Source of the DNA: Roseivirga sp. E12
GTDB lineage: Bacteria > Bacteroidota > Bacteroidia > Cytophagales > Cyclobacteriaceae
Direction: 5' to 3'
NCBI RefSeq assembly: GCF_017592825.1
Contig: NZ_JAGFMD010000005.1
Span: forward strand, 186,001-250,000
DNA: 64,000 bases
Shown: piece by piece, positions 34,890 to 44,897 of the stretch
Layout of the letters: each line of letters starts with the position of its first letter
Numbering within the stretch: the first letter of the stretch is position 1
Made by a program: the position numbers and the translations under genes
The notes under the pieces: model-generated
Database searches by the model: none
Told to the model about the DNA's origin: nothing
What the model saw: the letters and a program-made list of their open reading frames with translations, nothing else

Positions 34890-36584
34890 ATGGACTACGG
34901 AATATTGAACGTAATAGAGCTCCTAGGTGCTCTTGGCTTCTTCATTTATGGCATGAAAGTCATGAGTGAGGGTATTCAGAAAGCGGCTGGCAATAACCTG
35001 AGAAGCATTCTAAGCACAATGACCTCGAATCGATACACCGGGGTTCTTACTGGTTTTTTGATCACTGCCATTGTCCAATCATCATCGGCTACCACTGTAA
35101 TGACAGTGAGTTTTGTTAATGCTGGATTAATTTCATTGGTAGAATCTGCGGGAATCATGATGGGTGCGAACATTGGTACAACCATCACTGGCTGGTTAGT
35201 ATCCCTTCTTGGGTTTAAAGTGAAGATCTCCGCATTTGCACTTCCTATCTTGGCCGTTGCAATGCCAATGATGTTTTCAAAAAAGCAGAGTCTCAAGAAT
35301 TGGGCAGAGTTCCTGATTGGTTTTGCCTTGTTATTCATGGGTTTAGATGCCCTTAAAGGTGCGGTTCCTGATATTAAAAATAACGATCACGTTATTGCTT
35401 TTCTTACAGAGTATAGCAACCCAGGCCTTCTGACAAGACTCTTATTTGTAGCTGCAGGTACTCTTCTAACCATTATAGTTCAATCCTCCAGTGCAGCGAT
35501 GTCATTAACCATAGTATTATGTTCACAGGGACTACCAATAGAAATTGGAGCAGCTATGGTTCTAGGTGAGAATATCGGTACCACCATTACAGCTGAACTA
35601 GCGGCATTAATTGGAAATGTGCATGCAAAGCGATCGGCCAAGATTCACTCAATGTTCAACATTGTTGGTGTGACATGGATGGTTATTTTACTGCCGTATT
35701 TCCTTGATTTAATTCATTATATATGGCCGGCTCCGACTGGAGATAGTGCCGACAAATATACGCTAGCTACTTTCCACACCATGTTTAATACACTGAATGT
35801 ATTAATAATGATTTGGTTTGTCCCTCAACTTGTGCGCCTTGCAACGAAACTTGTTACCTCTAAGGGTGATGAGGACGAAGAGTTCCACCTGACTTATTTA
35901 GGAACTCAAGGTGCCCCACTTGCAGCAGATGTATCGATAGTAGAAGCTCAAAAAGAAACGGTCAAATTTGGGAAGATCACCATCAAAATGATGGACTTAC
36001 TCAAAAAGCAGTTACTTGAGCAGAACGAGAGCAAACGAGCCAAACAAAGGGCTAAGATTGCTGAGTATGAGAATTTGACTGACGACATTGAGGAGAACAT
36101 TGCCAGCTATCTTGTTAAGATAAGCGAGCAAAGACTTACAGAAGATGCTTCTGTTAAAGTCAGGTCTATCTTGAGTATTTCAACAGACCTTGAAAGAGTT
36201 GCTGATATTATTCTCAGGATGTCAAAGGATATTGAGAGAGGTAACAAGCAAAAACTGAGTTTCACCGAAAAACAGCATGCGAACATTGCCAAGATTTTCG
36301 GGTTGTTAGACGAGGCATTCAGCCTAATGAAGGGCAACCTTGAAGGACCATTTGGTAAAGCCGATATTGACGATGCTATTAAAGTTGAAATGGAAATCAA
36401 CTCTCTTAAAGCTAAGCTTAGAAAGAAACACCTTAAGTCCACAGAACAAATGGAGTACGATGTCAAGAGTGGAATAATCTATAAGGATCTGTTCTTCTCT
36501 GCTGAAAAAATTGGCGATCACATTATTAATATTAGTGAGGCGGTTCGCGGAGATTTCGGAAGGGACGATGAAGATATGGAATAG
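34890..36584 (+). CDS. Na/Pi cotransporter with PhoU-like C-terminal domain
   Basis: 564 residues. The first 340 form the Na_Pi_cotrans transporter with QSSSATTVMTVSFVNAG and QSSSAAMSLTIVLCSQG, and GANIGTT and GENIGTT motifs. Residues about 370-560 are a soluble helical PhoU-like domain (VSEQRL..SILSISTDLERVADIILRMS; FSAEKIGDHIINISEAV). It takes up phosphate with sodium, with the tail probably gating transport. It is divergent from the first Na/Pi gene, with a shared 226-bp control region. Confidence 0.93.
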   Translation: MDYGILNVIELLGALGFFIYGMKVMSEGIQKAAGNNLRSILSTMTSNRYTGVLTGFLITAIVQSSSATTVMTVSFVNAGLISLVESAGIMMGANIGTTITGWLVSLLGFKVKISAFALPILAVAMPMMFSKKQSLKNWAEFLIGFALLFMGLDALKGAVPDIKNNDHVIAFLTEYSNPGLLTRLLFVAAGTLLTIIVQSSSAAMSLTIVLCSQGLPIEIGAAMVLGENIGTTITAELAALIGNVHAKRSAKIHSMFNIVGVTWMVILLPYFLDLIHYIWPAPTGDSADKYTLATFHTMFNTLNVLIMIWFVPQLVRLATKLVTSKGDEDEEFHLTYLGTQGAPLAADVSIVEAQKETVKFGKITIKMMDLLKKQLLEQNESKRAKQRAKIAEYENLTDDIEENIASYLVKISEQRLTEDASVKVRSILSISTDLERVADIILRMSKDIERGNKQKLSFTEKQHANIAKIFGLLDEAFSLMKGNLEGPFGKADIDDAIKVEMEINSLKAKLRKKHLKSTEQMEYDVKSGIIYKDLFFSAEKIGDHIINISEAVRGDFGRDDEDME

Positions 36585-36607
36585 CTAAGTGCTGAATAAA
36601 GAAAAGA

Positions 36608-36632
36608 CCAACTTCTTAAAGTTGGCCTTTTT
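36608..36632. terminator. Bidirectional terminator between the Na/Pi and M20 genes
   Basis: CCAACTT (36608-36614) pairs with AAGTTGG (36619-36625) across 4 bases, followed on the plus strand by CCTTTTTT. It lies between convergent genes ending at 36584 and 36656. Confidence 0.8.
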
Positions 36633-36655
36633 TATTTCCTTTTTCTCAATCTGTA

Positions 36656-37846
36656 TTACTTAGTCAACTGATTCAGAGCAATCCAAGCCATTAAGCCAAT
36701 TCCAAGCTCAATGGCATCTTCGTCAATGTTGAAATTGGGCGTGTGTACGCCATTGGTGGTACCTTTAGCCTCATTTCCAGTACCCAGCCTATAGAAACTT
36801 GATGGCACTTCGTGTGTATAGAAAGCAAAGTCCTCCGCCCCCATCCAAAGGTCTAAATCGACTATATTTTCTTCTCCCAGGTATTCTGTGGCAGCCTGCC
36901 TTGCCACTTGCGTAGTTTTGATATCATTACTCAGATACGGATAGCCAACGTCAATATTAACATCGCATTCACCTCCCATACCCTCAGCTACCCCCTTGGC
37001 AATTGCAGTAATTCTTTTATGTGCTTCAAACCGCCAATCTTCATTCAAAGCCCTGAATGTTCCTGAGATTTTCACCTCATCAGGAATAATATTCTGTGCC
37101 TGTCCCCCATGAATAGTCCCAAAAGATAAAACAGTCGGTGTTTTCGGATCAGCGTTTCTGCTCACCACTTGCTGAAGCGCTACCAGTATATGAGAAGCAA
37201 TTAATATTGGGTCAATGACCTTATCCGGTAAGGCCGCATGACCACCTTTACCTTTCACTGTAAGATATATTTCATCTGCACTGGCCATGTACATTCCCTC
37301 TCTAAAACCAACCTTACCAGTCGGGATAAAGGGCATTACATGTTGGCCTAACATGCGATCAGGTCTTGGGTTTTCCAAAGCACCATCCTTAATCATTAAA
37401 GAGGCCCCTCCAGGGTTCTTTTCTTCTCCAGGTTGGAATACTAACTTGACGGTTCCCTCAAACCGGTCTTTCAGCTCAGTTAGAATCCTTGCAGCTCCTA
37501 AAACACATGCTGTATGAACATCATGACCACAGGCATGCATTACCCCTTCTTTGGTTGATTTATAGTCAATATCATTGGCTTCAAGAATAGGAAGGGCATC
37601 CATATCTCCTCGCAGTGCTACAGTTTTTGAAGTTGGATTTTTGCCTTCAATAGTTGCTGTCAATCCTGTACCGGCAACTCCCTCCAGAGGTGTTATACCC
37701 AACTCTCTAAGTTGTTCAGCTACATACTTGGCTGTTTCGAACTCTTGGAATGATAGTTCAGGATTTGCATGAATGTGACGTCTGATTTGTACTACGTCAT
37801 CTGCAAACTGCCTGGCTAATGCCTTTATTTTTTCAGCCGAAATCAT
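36656..37846 (-). CDS. M20-family amidohydrolase (N-acyl-amino-acid/hippurate hydrolase type)
   Basis: 396 residues, M20D peptidase. Metal-binding motifs are ALRGDMDALPI, MHACGHDVHTA and FQPGEEKNPGGA, with MGAEDFAFYTHEVPSSFYRLG near the C-terminus. A dimerisation domain is inserted at about 180-300. It should hydrolyse N-acyl amino acids in the cytoplasm. It overlaps the SPOR-like lipoprotein gene by 4 bp and so belongs to the secA operon. Confidence 0.92.
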   Translation of the reverse strand: MISAEKIKALARQFADDVVQIRRHIHANPELSFQEFETAKYVAEQLRELGITPLEGVAGTGLTATIEGKNPTSKTVALRGDMDALPILEANDIDYKSTKEGVMHACGHDVHTACVLGAARILTELKDRFEGTVKLVFQPGEEKNPGGASLMIKDGALENPRPDRMLGQHVMPFIPTGKVGFREGMYMASADEIYLTVKGKGGHAALPDKVIDPILIASHILVALQQVVSRNADPKTPTVLSFGTIHGGQAQNIIPDEVKISGTFRALNEDWRFEAHKRITAIAKGVAEGMGGECDVNIDVGYPYLSNDIKTTQVARQAATEYLGEENIVDLDLWMGAEDFAFYTHEVPSSFYRLGTGNEAKGTTNGVHTPNFNIDEDAIELGIGLMAWIALNQLTK

Positions 37847-38373
37847 TTCTCTTCAATCGGAAATTTATCGGGAACGATGGAAGCTGTAGGATAATATGCT
37901 CTGATTTTACGGTATAGCGGCTGAGCTTCTACTTGCTGAAAGAACTGACCTACTTTTACAAAGTAGGTAGGCAGCTTATAGCTATAGCGGGCAGTCATAT
38001 CTGGTACAATGTCGAACAGTCTGTTTCTCACACGTCCGGCCTCAGTTCCGTTGTTGCCAGAATAAACTAATATAGTGTAGCCATCCATCATACGCACGGA
38101 ATCGTTGCCGACTCGCATAGAATCCAAAAGTGCATCAAGTTGATCCGATATGTCAAACTGACTTTCTAAAGCTTCATTCTGAACTACTTCGTTGGATGCT
38201 TCACCAGAATTCGTGTTGGTCACTTCAACTTTAGGATTGTACTGAGATAAATCCTCGGAAAAGGTCAAATCAGCAACTTCAGTCTTTTGAGGAACAGTTG
38301 ACTTTGCGCAGCCAGCCGAACCCAAACCAATCACTAAAAGGATCAGAACAATATTTAGAATAACTCTATTCAT
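37843..38373 (-). CDS. Lipoprotein with SPOR-like domain
   Basis: 176 residues with a lipoprotein signal (LVIGLGSAGCAKS). A low-complexity linker is followed by a SPOR-like repeat fold at about 95-170 (GYTILVYSGNNGTEAGRVRNRL, then YFVKVGQFFQQVEAQPLYRKIRAYYP). SPOR domains bind denuded peptidoglycan at division sites, so it is probably a periplasmic envelope protein. It overlaps secA by 8 bp and the M20 gene by 4 bp, making a three-gene operon. Confidence 0.8.
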   Translation of the reverse strand: MNRVILNIVLILLVIGLGSAGCAKSTVPQKTEVADLTFSEDLSQYNPKVEVTNTNSGEASNEVVQNEALESQFDISDQLDALLDSMRVGNDSVRMMDGYTILVYSGNNGTEAGRVRNRLFDIVPDMTARYSYKLPTYFVKVGQFFQQVEAQPLYRKIRAYYPTASIVPDKFPIEEK

Positions 38374-41300
38374 CTATAACCACACACTTATTAGACATGA
38401 TGTCAGCCTCCACAGTCTTAAACTTAACGTCTTTTTTCACACTTCCGTCTGGATACTGAACGGATACCCTATCATTTCTACCAAAAACCTTTTCTGATTT
38501 TATAGGAGCTACTTTTTCGACCGGAGGTCTGTTCCGTGCATCCTGTCTGCCAGCTAAAGCACTTTGAGATTCAGCCTTAGACTCATTATAGTTTTGGCGC
38601 TTCGAAGACCTTGCCTCTTGTACTCGATTCGGGTCTTCCGTAGGAATAGCTGCTTTAGCTAGGAAAGACATCGTCTCTTCATTCACTTTTGAAAGGAATG
38701 CCTTGAACAACTCAAAGGCCTCAAATTTATAGATCAAAAGAGGGTCTTTCTGCTCATAGACAGCATTTTGAACTGACTGCTTTAAGTCATCCATATCACG
38801 CAAATGCTCTTTCCATGTCTGGTCAATTACACCCAAGGTAATCGCCTTTTCCATTGCCTTGATCATCTCGGCATTCTCAGTATCAATAGTCTTCTGCAAG
38901 TTTACTGGAACACCAATTTGACGTTTACCATCAGTAAATGGCAACAAGATATTTTCCACTGTTGCACCTCGTTCTTTCTGAATATGTTTCAGTAGTGGCA
39001 AGGTATTTTCAGCAATTGTCTTGTTCTTATTTTGATAAGCAGCAAATGCTTCGTCATAAAGGTCATTGACCAAATTATTGAAGTCAGTTTTAGTAAAGGC
39101 GTCTTGATCTATTTGGGAGTCGATACCCAAGGTACTAATACAGCTTAGCTTAAATGCATCGTAATCTTCTGAACCCTTGCTGTTATTAACAATGTCTTCG
39201 CATGTATCATATAGCATGTTCATGATATCGAGCTGCAAACGCTCTCCCTTAAGGGCATTTCTACGCCTATCGTAGATCACAGTACGTTGCTGGTTCATGA
39301 TGTCATCATACTCGAGCAAGCGTTTACGTGTACCGAAGTTATTTTCTTCAACTTTTTTCTGAGCACGCTCAATAGACTTGGTAATCATAGAGTGCTGAAT
39401 CATTTCGCCCTCTTTCAAGCCCATTCTATCCATGAGTTTAGCCACACGGTCAGATCCGAATAAGCGCATCAGGTTATCTTCCAAGGAAACGAAGAACTGA
39501 GATGCTCCGGGGTCTCCCTGACGTCCTGCCCTACCTCTCAACTGCCTATCAACACGTCTTGATTCGTGACGCTCTGTACCGATAATGGCCAGTCCTCCTG
39601 CAGCTTTCGAATCAGGATGAAGCTTAATATCTGTACCACGCCCTGCCATGTTGGTTGCAATGGTCACGGTACCGGGCTTACCTGCTTCAGCGACAACATC
39701 AGCCTCGCTGGCATGTTGCTTTGCATTTAGTACCTGGTGCTTAATCTTTTTGAGGTTAAGCATTCTACTCAGTACTTCAGAAATTTCTACCGAGGTGGTA
39801 CCTACTAATACTGGTCTACCTTGCTCCGTCAATTCAACAATCTCTTCAACTACAGCATTAAATTTCTCGCGAACAGTCTTATAAACCTTGTCTTGTCTAT
39901 CGTCTCTCTGGATTGGTCGGTTCGTAGGGATGACAACGGTATCTAGTTCATAGATTTCCCAAAATTCACCCGCTTCAGTCTCAGCCGTACCAGTCATACC
40001 AGCCAATTTATGATACATCCTGAAGTAGTTCTGAAGGGTAATGGTTGCATAAGTTTGCGTTGCATCTTCAACCTTCACATTTTCCTTCGCTTCAATAGCT
40101 TGGTGCAAGCCATCAGAATATCTACGACCGTCCATTACACGACCCGTCTGCTCATCTACAATCTTTACTTTGTTTTCGGCTACGATATATTCTGTATCGC
40201 GCTCGAACATTGTAAAGGCTTTCAAGAGCTGATTCACTGTATGAATCCTCTGTGCCTTAATGCTATAATCTTTTATAGCCTCATCTTTCTGCTTCAGCTT
40301 TTCCTCATCATTGAGCGTATCATCCTTTTCAAACTTGGCGACTATCTCACCAATATCCGTAAGAATAAAGAAGTTAGGGTCTTCACCTTCACCTGTAATC
40401 AGCTCAGTACCTTTTTCCGTTAGATTCACGGCATTGGTTTTTTCATCAATAGTGAAATATAGAGGCTCATCGGCCTGAGGCATATTTTTTTGGTTGTCTT
40501 GCAGGTAGAAGTTTTCAGTCTTCTGCATGGACATTCTTACGCCCGTTTCACTTAAGAACTTGATCAAAGGCTTATACTTTGGTAAACCTCTAAACGCCCT
40601 AAACAAGGCCAAGCCACCTTCTTGTTCATTACCTTCTTTCAGAAGTCTTTTAGCATCATTGAGGTACTGACCACAAATCTTTCTTTGGGCATCGACCAAC
40701 TTTTGGATACGCGGTTTTAATTCATGGAATTCGTGCTCATCACCCCTAGGCACAGGCCCCGAAATAATGAGTGGTGTTCTTGCCTCATCAATCAAGACAG
40801 AATCCACTTCATCTACCATGGCGTAGTGATGCTTGCGTTGTACAAGCTCTTTCTCTTCGCGCGCCATGTTATCTCTCAAGTAGTCAAAGCCGAATTCGTT
40901 GTTGGTACCGTACGTGATATCAGCACGATAGGCCTGACGTCTTTCTTCTGAGTTTGGCTGGTGCTTGTCAACACAGTCTATAGATAGTCCATGAAATTGG
41001 AAAAGTGGAGCCATCCACTCCGAATCACGTTTGGCCAAATAGTCATTTACGGTAATCACATGAACACCTCTACCAGCCAAGCCATTTAGATATGCCGGCA
41101 GTGTGGCAACCAATGTCTTTCCTTCACCTGTCGCCATCTCGGCAATGTTACCATTGTGCAATACGATACCACCGATAAGCTGAACATCGTAGTGAAGCAT
41201 CTCCCACTTTAGGAGGTTACCAGCAGCAGCCCACTCATTATACCAAGTAGCTGAATCTCCGTCAATTTCAATATGATCACCCTTCGCGGCTAGCTGTCGG

Positions 41301-41716
41301 TCCATCATCGTGGCAGACACAACTAGCTTCTCATTTTCTTTGAATCGCCTTGCAGTTTCTTTCACGGTTGCGAAAGCAGCAGGCAAAATTTCTTTTAGAA
41401 TAACTTCAAGCTCTTCATTACGCTTTTCTTCTAGCTTATCAATAGCTTGGAAGATGTTTTCTTTTTCCTGAATATCGAGATTAGGTTCGTCCTCAATACG
41501 CTGTTGAAGTGCAGCAATTTCTCCATCAATATCTTTCAGGCCATTGGCTATTGTATCCTTAAATTCTTGGGTCTTCCCTCTTAACTCATCATCGCTGATA
41601 TCTGCAAGTGTGGCATAAATCGTATTGATCTGAGCCACAATTGGTGTGACTTCCTTGACATCTCTGTCTGACTTACTACCGAAAAGCTTTGATATCCCCT
41701 TCGTAAAAATGCTCAT
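38366..41716 (-). CDS. secA: Preprotein translocase ATPase SecA
   Basis: 1116 residues, the long Bacteroidetes form. Walker A is ATGEGKTLVATLPAYLNG, Walker B-region VDEVDSVLIDEARTPLIISG, and the helicase motif TNMAGRGTDIKL is present. Nucleotide-binding, preprotein-binding and helical wing domains are complete. The usual C-terminal SEC-C zinc tail is absent: after FGRND the sequence continues RVSVQYPDGSVKKDVKFK instead of the Cys-rich motif. A TAACTTTA near -7 box lies 18 bp upstream of the ATG. Confidence 0.96.
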   Translation of the reverse strand: MSIFTKGISKLFGSKSDRDVKEVTPIVAQINTIYATLADISDDELRGKTQEFKDTIANGLKDIDGEIAALQQRIEDEPNLDIQEKENIFQAIDKLEEKRNEELEVILKEILPAAFATVKETARRFKENEKLVVSATMMDRQLAAKGDHIEIDGDSATWYNEWAAAGNLLKWEMLHYDVQLIGGIVLHNGNIAEMATGEGKTLVATLPAYLNGLAGRGVHVITVNDYLAKRDSEWMAPLFQFHGLSIDCVDKHQPNSEERRQAYRADITYGTNNEFGFDYLRDNMAREEKELVQRKHHYAMVDEVDSVLIDEARTPLIISGPVPRGDEHEFHELKPRIQKLVDAQRKICGQYLNDAKRLLKEGNEQEGGLALFRAFRGLPKYKPLIKFLSETGVRMSMQKTENFYLQDNQKNMPQADEPLYFTIDEKTNAVNLTEKGTELITGEGEDPNFFILTDIGEIVAKFEKDDTLNDEEKLKQKDEAIKDYSIKAQRIHTVNQLLKAFTMFERDTEYIVAENKVKIVDEQTGRVMDGRRYSDGLHQAIEAKENVKVEDATQTYATITLQNYFRMYHKLAGMTGTAETEAGEFWEIYELDTVVIPTNRPIQRDDRQDKVYKTVREKFNAVVEEIVELTEQGRPVLVGTTSVEISEVLSRMLNLKKIKHQVLNAKQHASEADVVAEAGKPGTVTIATNMAGRGTDIKLHPDSKAAGGLAIIGTERHESRRVDRQLRGRAGRQGDPGASQFFVSLEDNLMRLFGSDRVAKLMDRMGLKEGEMIQHSMITKSIERAQKKVEENNFGTRKRLLEYDDIMNQQRTVIYDRRRNALKGERLQLDIMNMLYDTCEDIVNNSKGSEDYDAFKLSCISTLGIDSQIDQDAFTKTDFNNLVNDLYDEAFAAYQNKNKTIAENTLPLLKHIQKERGATVENILLPFTDGKRQIGVPVNLQKTIDTENAEMIKAMEKAITLGVIDQTWKEHLRDMDDLKQSVQNAVYEQKDPLLIYKFEAFELFKAFLSKVNEETMSFLAKAAIPTEDPNRVQEARSSKRQNYNESKAESQSALAGRQDARNRPPVEKVAPIKSEKVFGRNDRVSVQYPDGSVKKDVKFKTVEADIMSNKCVVIDE

Positions 41717-41733
41717 ATTAAATCTTTATACGC

Positions 41734-41741
41734 TAAAGTTA
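41734..41741 (-). promoter_or_regulatory. Likely secA promoter -7 box
   Basis: TAACTTTA on the minus strand, one mismatch from TAnnTTTG, 17 bp before the secA start. No good -33 element. Confidence 0.35.
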
Positions 41742-41781
41742 ATTTCTTGTATACTAATAAAGAAAGTATGTCTCTATAATC

Positions 41782-42555
41782 TTACAGGCTAATTTGGCCG
41801 CTGAAAACTCTTTCGGCCGGGCCGATTAAATAGATATCTTTAAAATACTCTCCGTCCCGCTTAAAGGACACTTTTAATTCTCCGCCAACGGCATTGAGTT
41901 TTACTTGTTCTGTACCTGTCTTAAGTCCTAAAGAAAGTGCAGCTGCTGTACAGCCTGTACCACATGAAAAGGTCTCACCTTCGACACCTCGCTCATAGGT
42001 TCTGATCTTCAACTCGTCATCACTCATTTTCTCTAGAAAATTGACATTGACTCCGTCATTAGAAAAGCGATCTGAATAACGGATTTCTCTTCCCTCTGAC
42101 ACTGGATCTACAGACTCGGTATTGTCCACATATTTCAGGTAGTGCGGAGACCCGGTATCAATCAAGTAATCCTCACCAATCTTCTCATATGTAGATACCT
42201 CATGCATTAATAGATGCACTAGTCCACCCTCAATATATGCCTGATGAAGGCCGTCAATAGCCATGAAGGTTGTCTCATTTTGAATCATACCCAAGTGATT
42301 GGCAAACATCACAGCGCAACGACTGCCATTGCCACAGAGGGATTGCGAACCATCGGGATTGAAGAAAATCATCTCAAAATCAGCGCTACCATGCTCCTCT
42401 ATCAGGATAACTCCGTCAGCACCTACACCAAACCTTCGATCACAAAGAGCGATAACCTGGTTCAAATCAGATTTATTAAAATGATCATCACGATTATCTA
42501 TCATGACGAAGTCATTTCCTGTTCCCTGATATTTATGAAAATTAATGGTGGTCAC
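41782..42555 (-). CDS. dapF: Diaminopimelate epimerase
   Basis: 257 residues. It converts LL-diaminopimelate to the meso form for lysine and peptidoglycan. The two catalytic cysteines lie in LCGNGSRCAVMFAN and FSCGTGCTAAAL; the N-terminus FHKYQGTGNDFVMID is diagnostic. The start is GTG 42555; there is no in-frame ATG earlier. It is a single gene between secA and the ribosomal operon. Confidence 0.95.
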   Translation of the reverse strand: MTTINFHKYQGTGNDFVMIDNRDDHFNKSDLNQVIALCDRRFGVGADGVILIEEHGSADFEMIFFNPDGSQSLCGNGSRCAVMFANHLGMIQNETTFMAIDGLHQAYIEGGLVHLLMHEVSTYEKIGEDYLIDTGSPHYLKYVDNTESVDPVSEGREIRYSDRFSNDGVNVNFLEKMSDDELKIRTYERGVEGETFSCGTGCTAAALSLGLKTGTEQVKLNAVGGELKVSFKRDGEYFKDIYLIGPAERVFSGQISL

Positions 42556-42682
42556 TTCTAAATTTTAGCTCTGGATTGCAATTAACGAGCCTTTTTTGAA
42601 TTAGTGACAAAATGGCGCGACTTAAGTAGGTGACCACTAAAAAAATTCCAAAATAAAACTGCTCCAGACTAGGGGTTTACAT

Positions 42683-43105
42683 CTACTTCCTCCTCTTGAG
42701 AAAATATCTAAAACCAATACTCCCAGAAGCCAGATAACTTCCAGCCGATGAATTAAGAAGTGGCGTATACTCGCCAAAAAGAGTGAAATTGTCCTTTTTC
42801 TCAATAGGCTTAAATTGAAATCCAAGTGCCAATGCTATGTTTCCATCACTAAAAGTGGTGCCAACACCCACTCCACTATAAAGCTTAAAGTCCTCTCGCT
42901 CCAACACATTGTATAACACCATAGCAGTGATGTCAAATTCAGTCGAATTGGCACCAATTCGTGCCTCTCCCCATAGCTTTTTATCAGGGTTGGTCGAAAC
43001 GCCAAAAGCGCTAATGACTGAGGACTGATGATAAGAGAAACCTACTTGAGCTTTTACGAAGTTGGCAGAAAAGAGAAAGAGCGTGAGACAAAATAATTTT
43101 TTCAT
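42683..43105 (-). CDS. Small outer-membrane beta-barrel-like protein
   Basis: 140 residues from ATG 43105, with a signal peptide MKKLFCLTLFLFSANFVKAQ. The mature part alternates aromatic beta strands (VGFSYHQSSVISAF; WGEARIGANSTEFDITAMVLY; GFRYFLKRRK). The longer frame reaching 43189 would run through the rplS terminator, so it is rejected. The function is unknown. Confidence 0.75.
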   Translation of the reverse strand: MKKLFCLTLFLFSANFVKAQVGFSYHQSSVISAFGVSTNPDKKLWGEARIGANSTEFDITAMVLYNVLEREDFKLYSGVGVGTTFSDGNIALALGFQFKPIEKKDNFTLFGEYTPLLNSSAGSYLASGSIGFRYFLKRRK

Positions 43106-43172
43106 GTTCGATTTTTTGAGTTTAAAACTTATAGTGACAAGCAATAAACGTGCGATTCTAATTTCAGAACAT

Positions 43173-43198
43173 AAAAAAAGCCCCGACAAATCGGAGCT
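43173..43198 (-). terminator. Terminator of the rpsP-rplS operon
   Basis: AGCCCCGA (43179-43186) pairs with TCGGAGCT (43191-43198), one G-U pair, 4-base loop. On the minus strand a run of T follows. It is 24 bp after the rplS stop. Confidence 0.82.
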
Positions 43199-43221
43199 TC
43201 AATATTTTAATAGCTAAGTGC

Positions 43222-43581
43222 TTATCTAGAAATCTTTTCTTTGATTCTAGCTGCCTTACCTTGACGGCCTCTAAGGTAGAAAAGTCTAGCTCTTCTTACT
43301 TTACCTCTTCTCAGAACCTCTACTTTGTCAAGACTTGGAGACAATAGTGGGAAGATTCTTTCAACTCCTATGCCGCCAGAGATCTTTCTTACAGTGAAAG
43401 TCTCACCATTAGATCCTGGATTTTTTCTTTGTATTACAGTTCCTTGAAACTGCTGAATTCTTTCTTTAGTGCCTTCCTTAATTTTCACGTGAACGTTAAC
43501 CGTATCACCAGCAGCGAATTCAGGAAAAGAAGCTCTTCTCTCGTTACTTTCTTCCTCTATAAAATTGATAAGATCGCTCAT
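43222..43581 (-). CDS. rplS: 50S ribosomal protein L19
   Basis: 119 residues from ATG 43581 ([16 protein letters not shown]). The family core is present: [77 protein letters not shown]19 sits at the 30S-50S interface. A longer frame starts with TTG 43623, but that codon lies in the TATATTTG promoter box at 43621-43628. It ends the rpsP-rimM-trmD-rplS cluster and also has its own promoter. Confidence 0.96.
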   Translation of the reverse strand: MSDLINFIEEESNERRASFPEFAAGDTVNVHVKIKEGTKERIQQFQGTVIQRKNPGSNGETFTVRKISGGIGVERIFPLLSPSLDKVEVLRRGKVRRARLFYLRGRQGKAARIKEKISR

Positions 43582-43620
43582 AATCTTCGTTCTTAATCTG
43601 GTCTTCCCAAAATTGGAATG

Positions 43621-43628
43621 CAAATATA
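43621..43628 (-). promoter_or_regulatory. Internal rplS promoter -7 box
   Basis: TATATTTG on the minus strand, exact TAnnTTTG, 39 bp before the rplS ATG and in the gap after trmD. It allows rplS to be expressed apart from the rest of the operon. Confidence 0.55.
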
Positions 43629-43669
43629 GAAATTAGTTTTTTATAAACTGATACTCAGTTCGAAATTTT

Positions 43670-44347
43670 TTAGTCATCCAGCAAGTCTGGGCGTCTCTTT
43701 TTTGTTCTAGCCAGAGATTGCTTAAATCTCCACTCCTCAATCTTCTTTTCGTGACCCGAAAGTAGCACTTCCGGGACTGTCATTCCCTTATATTCTGCAG
43801 GTCGTGTATAGACCGGTGGAGCCAACAAATTATCTTGGAAGGAATCAGTCAAAGCCGATGTCTCATCCGACAATACACCCGGTATCAATCTAATAATGGC
43901 ATCTGACAGTACTGCTGCCCCTAGCTCACCGCCTGAAAGCACATAATCTCCTATACTGATCTCGCGAGTGATGAAACGTTCACGAACGCGCTCATCTACT
44001 CCTTTATAATGACCACAGAGAATCATGATGTTTCCTTTCAGAGATAGCTCATTGGCGATTTGTTGATTGAGGGTCTCACCATCTGGTGTCATATAGATCA
44101 CCTCATCATAGTCACGTTCAGCCTTGAGGGTCGAGATGCAATTATCAATTGGTTCGATCATCATAACCATGCCAGCACCTCCGCCATATGCGTAGTCATC
44201 AAGCTGTTTTTTCTTGTTGACGGCATACCCTCTAAGGTCATGTACAACTACCTCTACGATCCCTTTGTCTTGGGCGCGCTGGAGGATTGAGTGACTAAAA
44301 GGACTCTCCAACAACTTTGGTAGACATGTAATGATATCAATCCTCAT
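43670..44347 (-). CDS. trmD: tRNA (guanine-37-N1)-methyltransferase
   Basis: 225 residues, SPOUT-class trefoil-knot methyltransferase that makes m1G37 and prevents +1 frameshifting. Recognisable parts are [54 protein letters not shown] and the knot [15 protein letters not shown]. It overlaps rimM by 11 bp. Confidence 0.96.
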   Translation of the reverse strand: MRIDIITCLPKLLESPFSHSILQRAQDKGIVEVVVHDLRGYAVNKKKQLDDYAYGGGAGMVMMIEPIDNCISTLKAERDYDEVIYMTPDGETLNQQIANELSLKGNIMILCGHYKGVDERVRERFITREISIGDYVLSGGELGAAVLSDAIIRLIPGVLSDETSALTDSFQDNLLAPPVYTRPAEYKGMTVPEVLLSGHEKKIEEWRFKQSLARTKKRRPDLLDD

Positions 44348-44882
44348 TATCTTCTAAATAGATATCAATTAAACCTTCAGGTACATTAAGCACAATCCGC
44401 TTCGATTCCTTGTCTATCGACTCTAATAAGCTTTCGGTATAAGGAATTAGAATCTCAACATCGTTTTCAGACAATACTGAAAACAATAACTGAGGTCCTG
44501 ACTCAATGACATTGTTGATGGTACCAACAGTCCCATCCGTATTCGAATCTTGAAGACTATAACCCACTATCTCGTGTAAGTAAAACTCGTTATCCGATAG
44601 CTCGGGTAAAGAGGCCAAAGGAAGATATAGCTCACGACCCTTTAACGCTTGAGCGCTTTCTAGTGAAGAAACATCTTCAAAACTCACGATAGTCTTAGCC
44701 CCATTGAGATTACTCATGGATTCAATAAAAAAAGGAACCAGCTGTTGCCCTTGCAGGACAAAAACTGATTCCAAATTTTGATATTCGTTCGGTGAATCAA
44801 CATCCAGATAAATCTGAACCTCACCTTTCAAACCATGTGTTTTGACTATGTAACCTAATTGATAACAGTCGTCAATGGTCAT
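44337..44882 (-). CDS. rimM: 16S rRNA processing protein RimM
   Basis: 181 residues: an N-terminal RimM barrel ([28 protein letters not shown]) and a C-terminal PRC-barrel-like domain ([37 protein letters not shown]). It helps 30S maturation by binding S19. It starts 15 bp after rpsP and overlaps trmD by 11 bp. Confidence 0.94.
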   Translation of the reverse strand: MTIDDCYQLGYIVKTHGLKGEVQIYLDVDSPNEYQNLESVFVLQGQQLVPFFIESMSNLNGAKTIVSFEDVSSLESAQALKGRELYLPLASLPELSDNEFYLHEIVGYSLQDSNTDGTVGTINNVIESGPQLLFSVLSENDVEILIPYTESLLESIDKESKRIVLNVPEGLIDIYLEDNED

Positions 44883-44897
44883 GGCGATTATTCTTGC

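Noticed and set aside
40010-40423. 137-codon open frame on the plus strand inside secA
   Set aside because: It lies fully within a highly conserved gene on the other strand and has no recognisable protein features.
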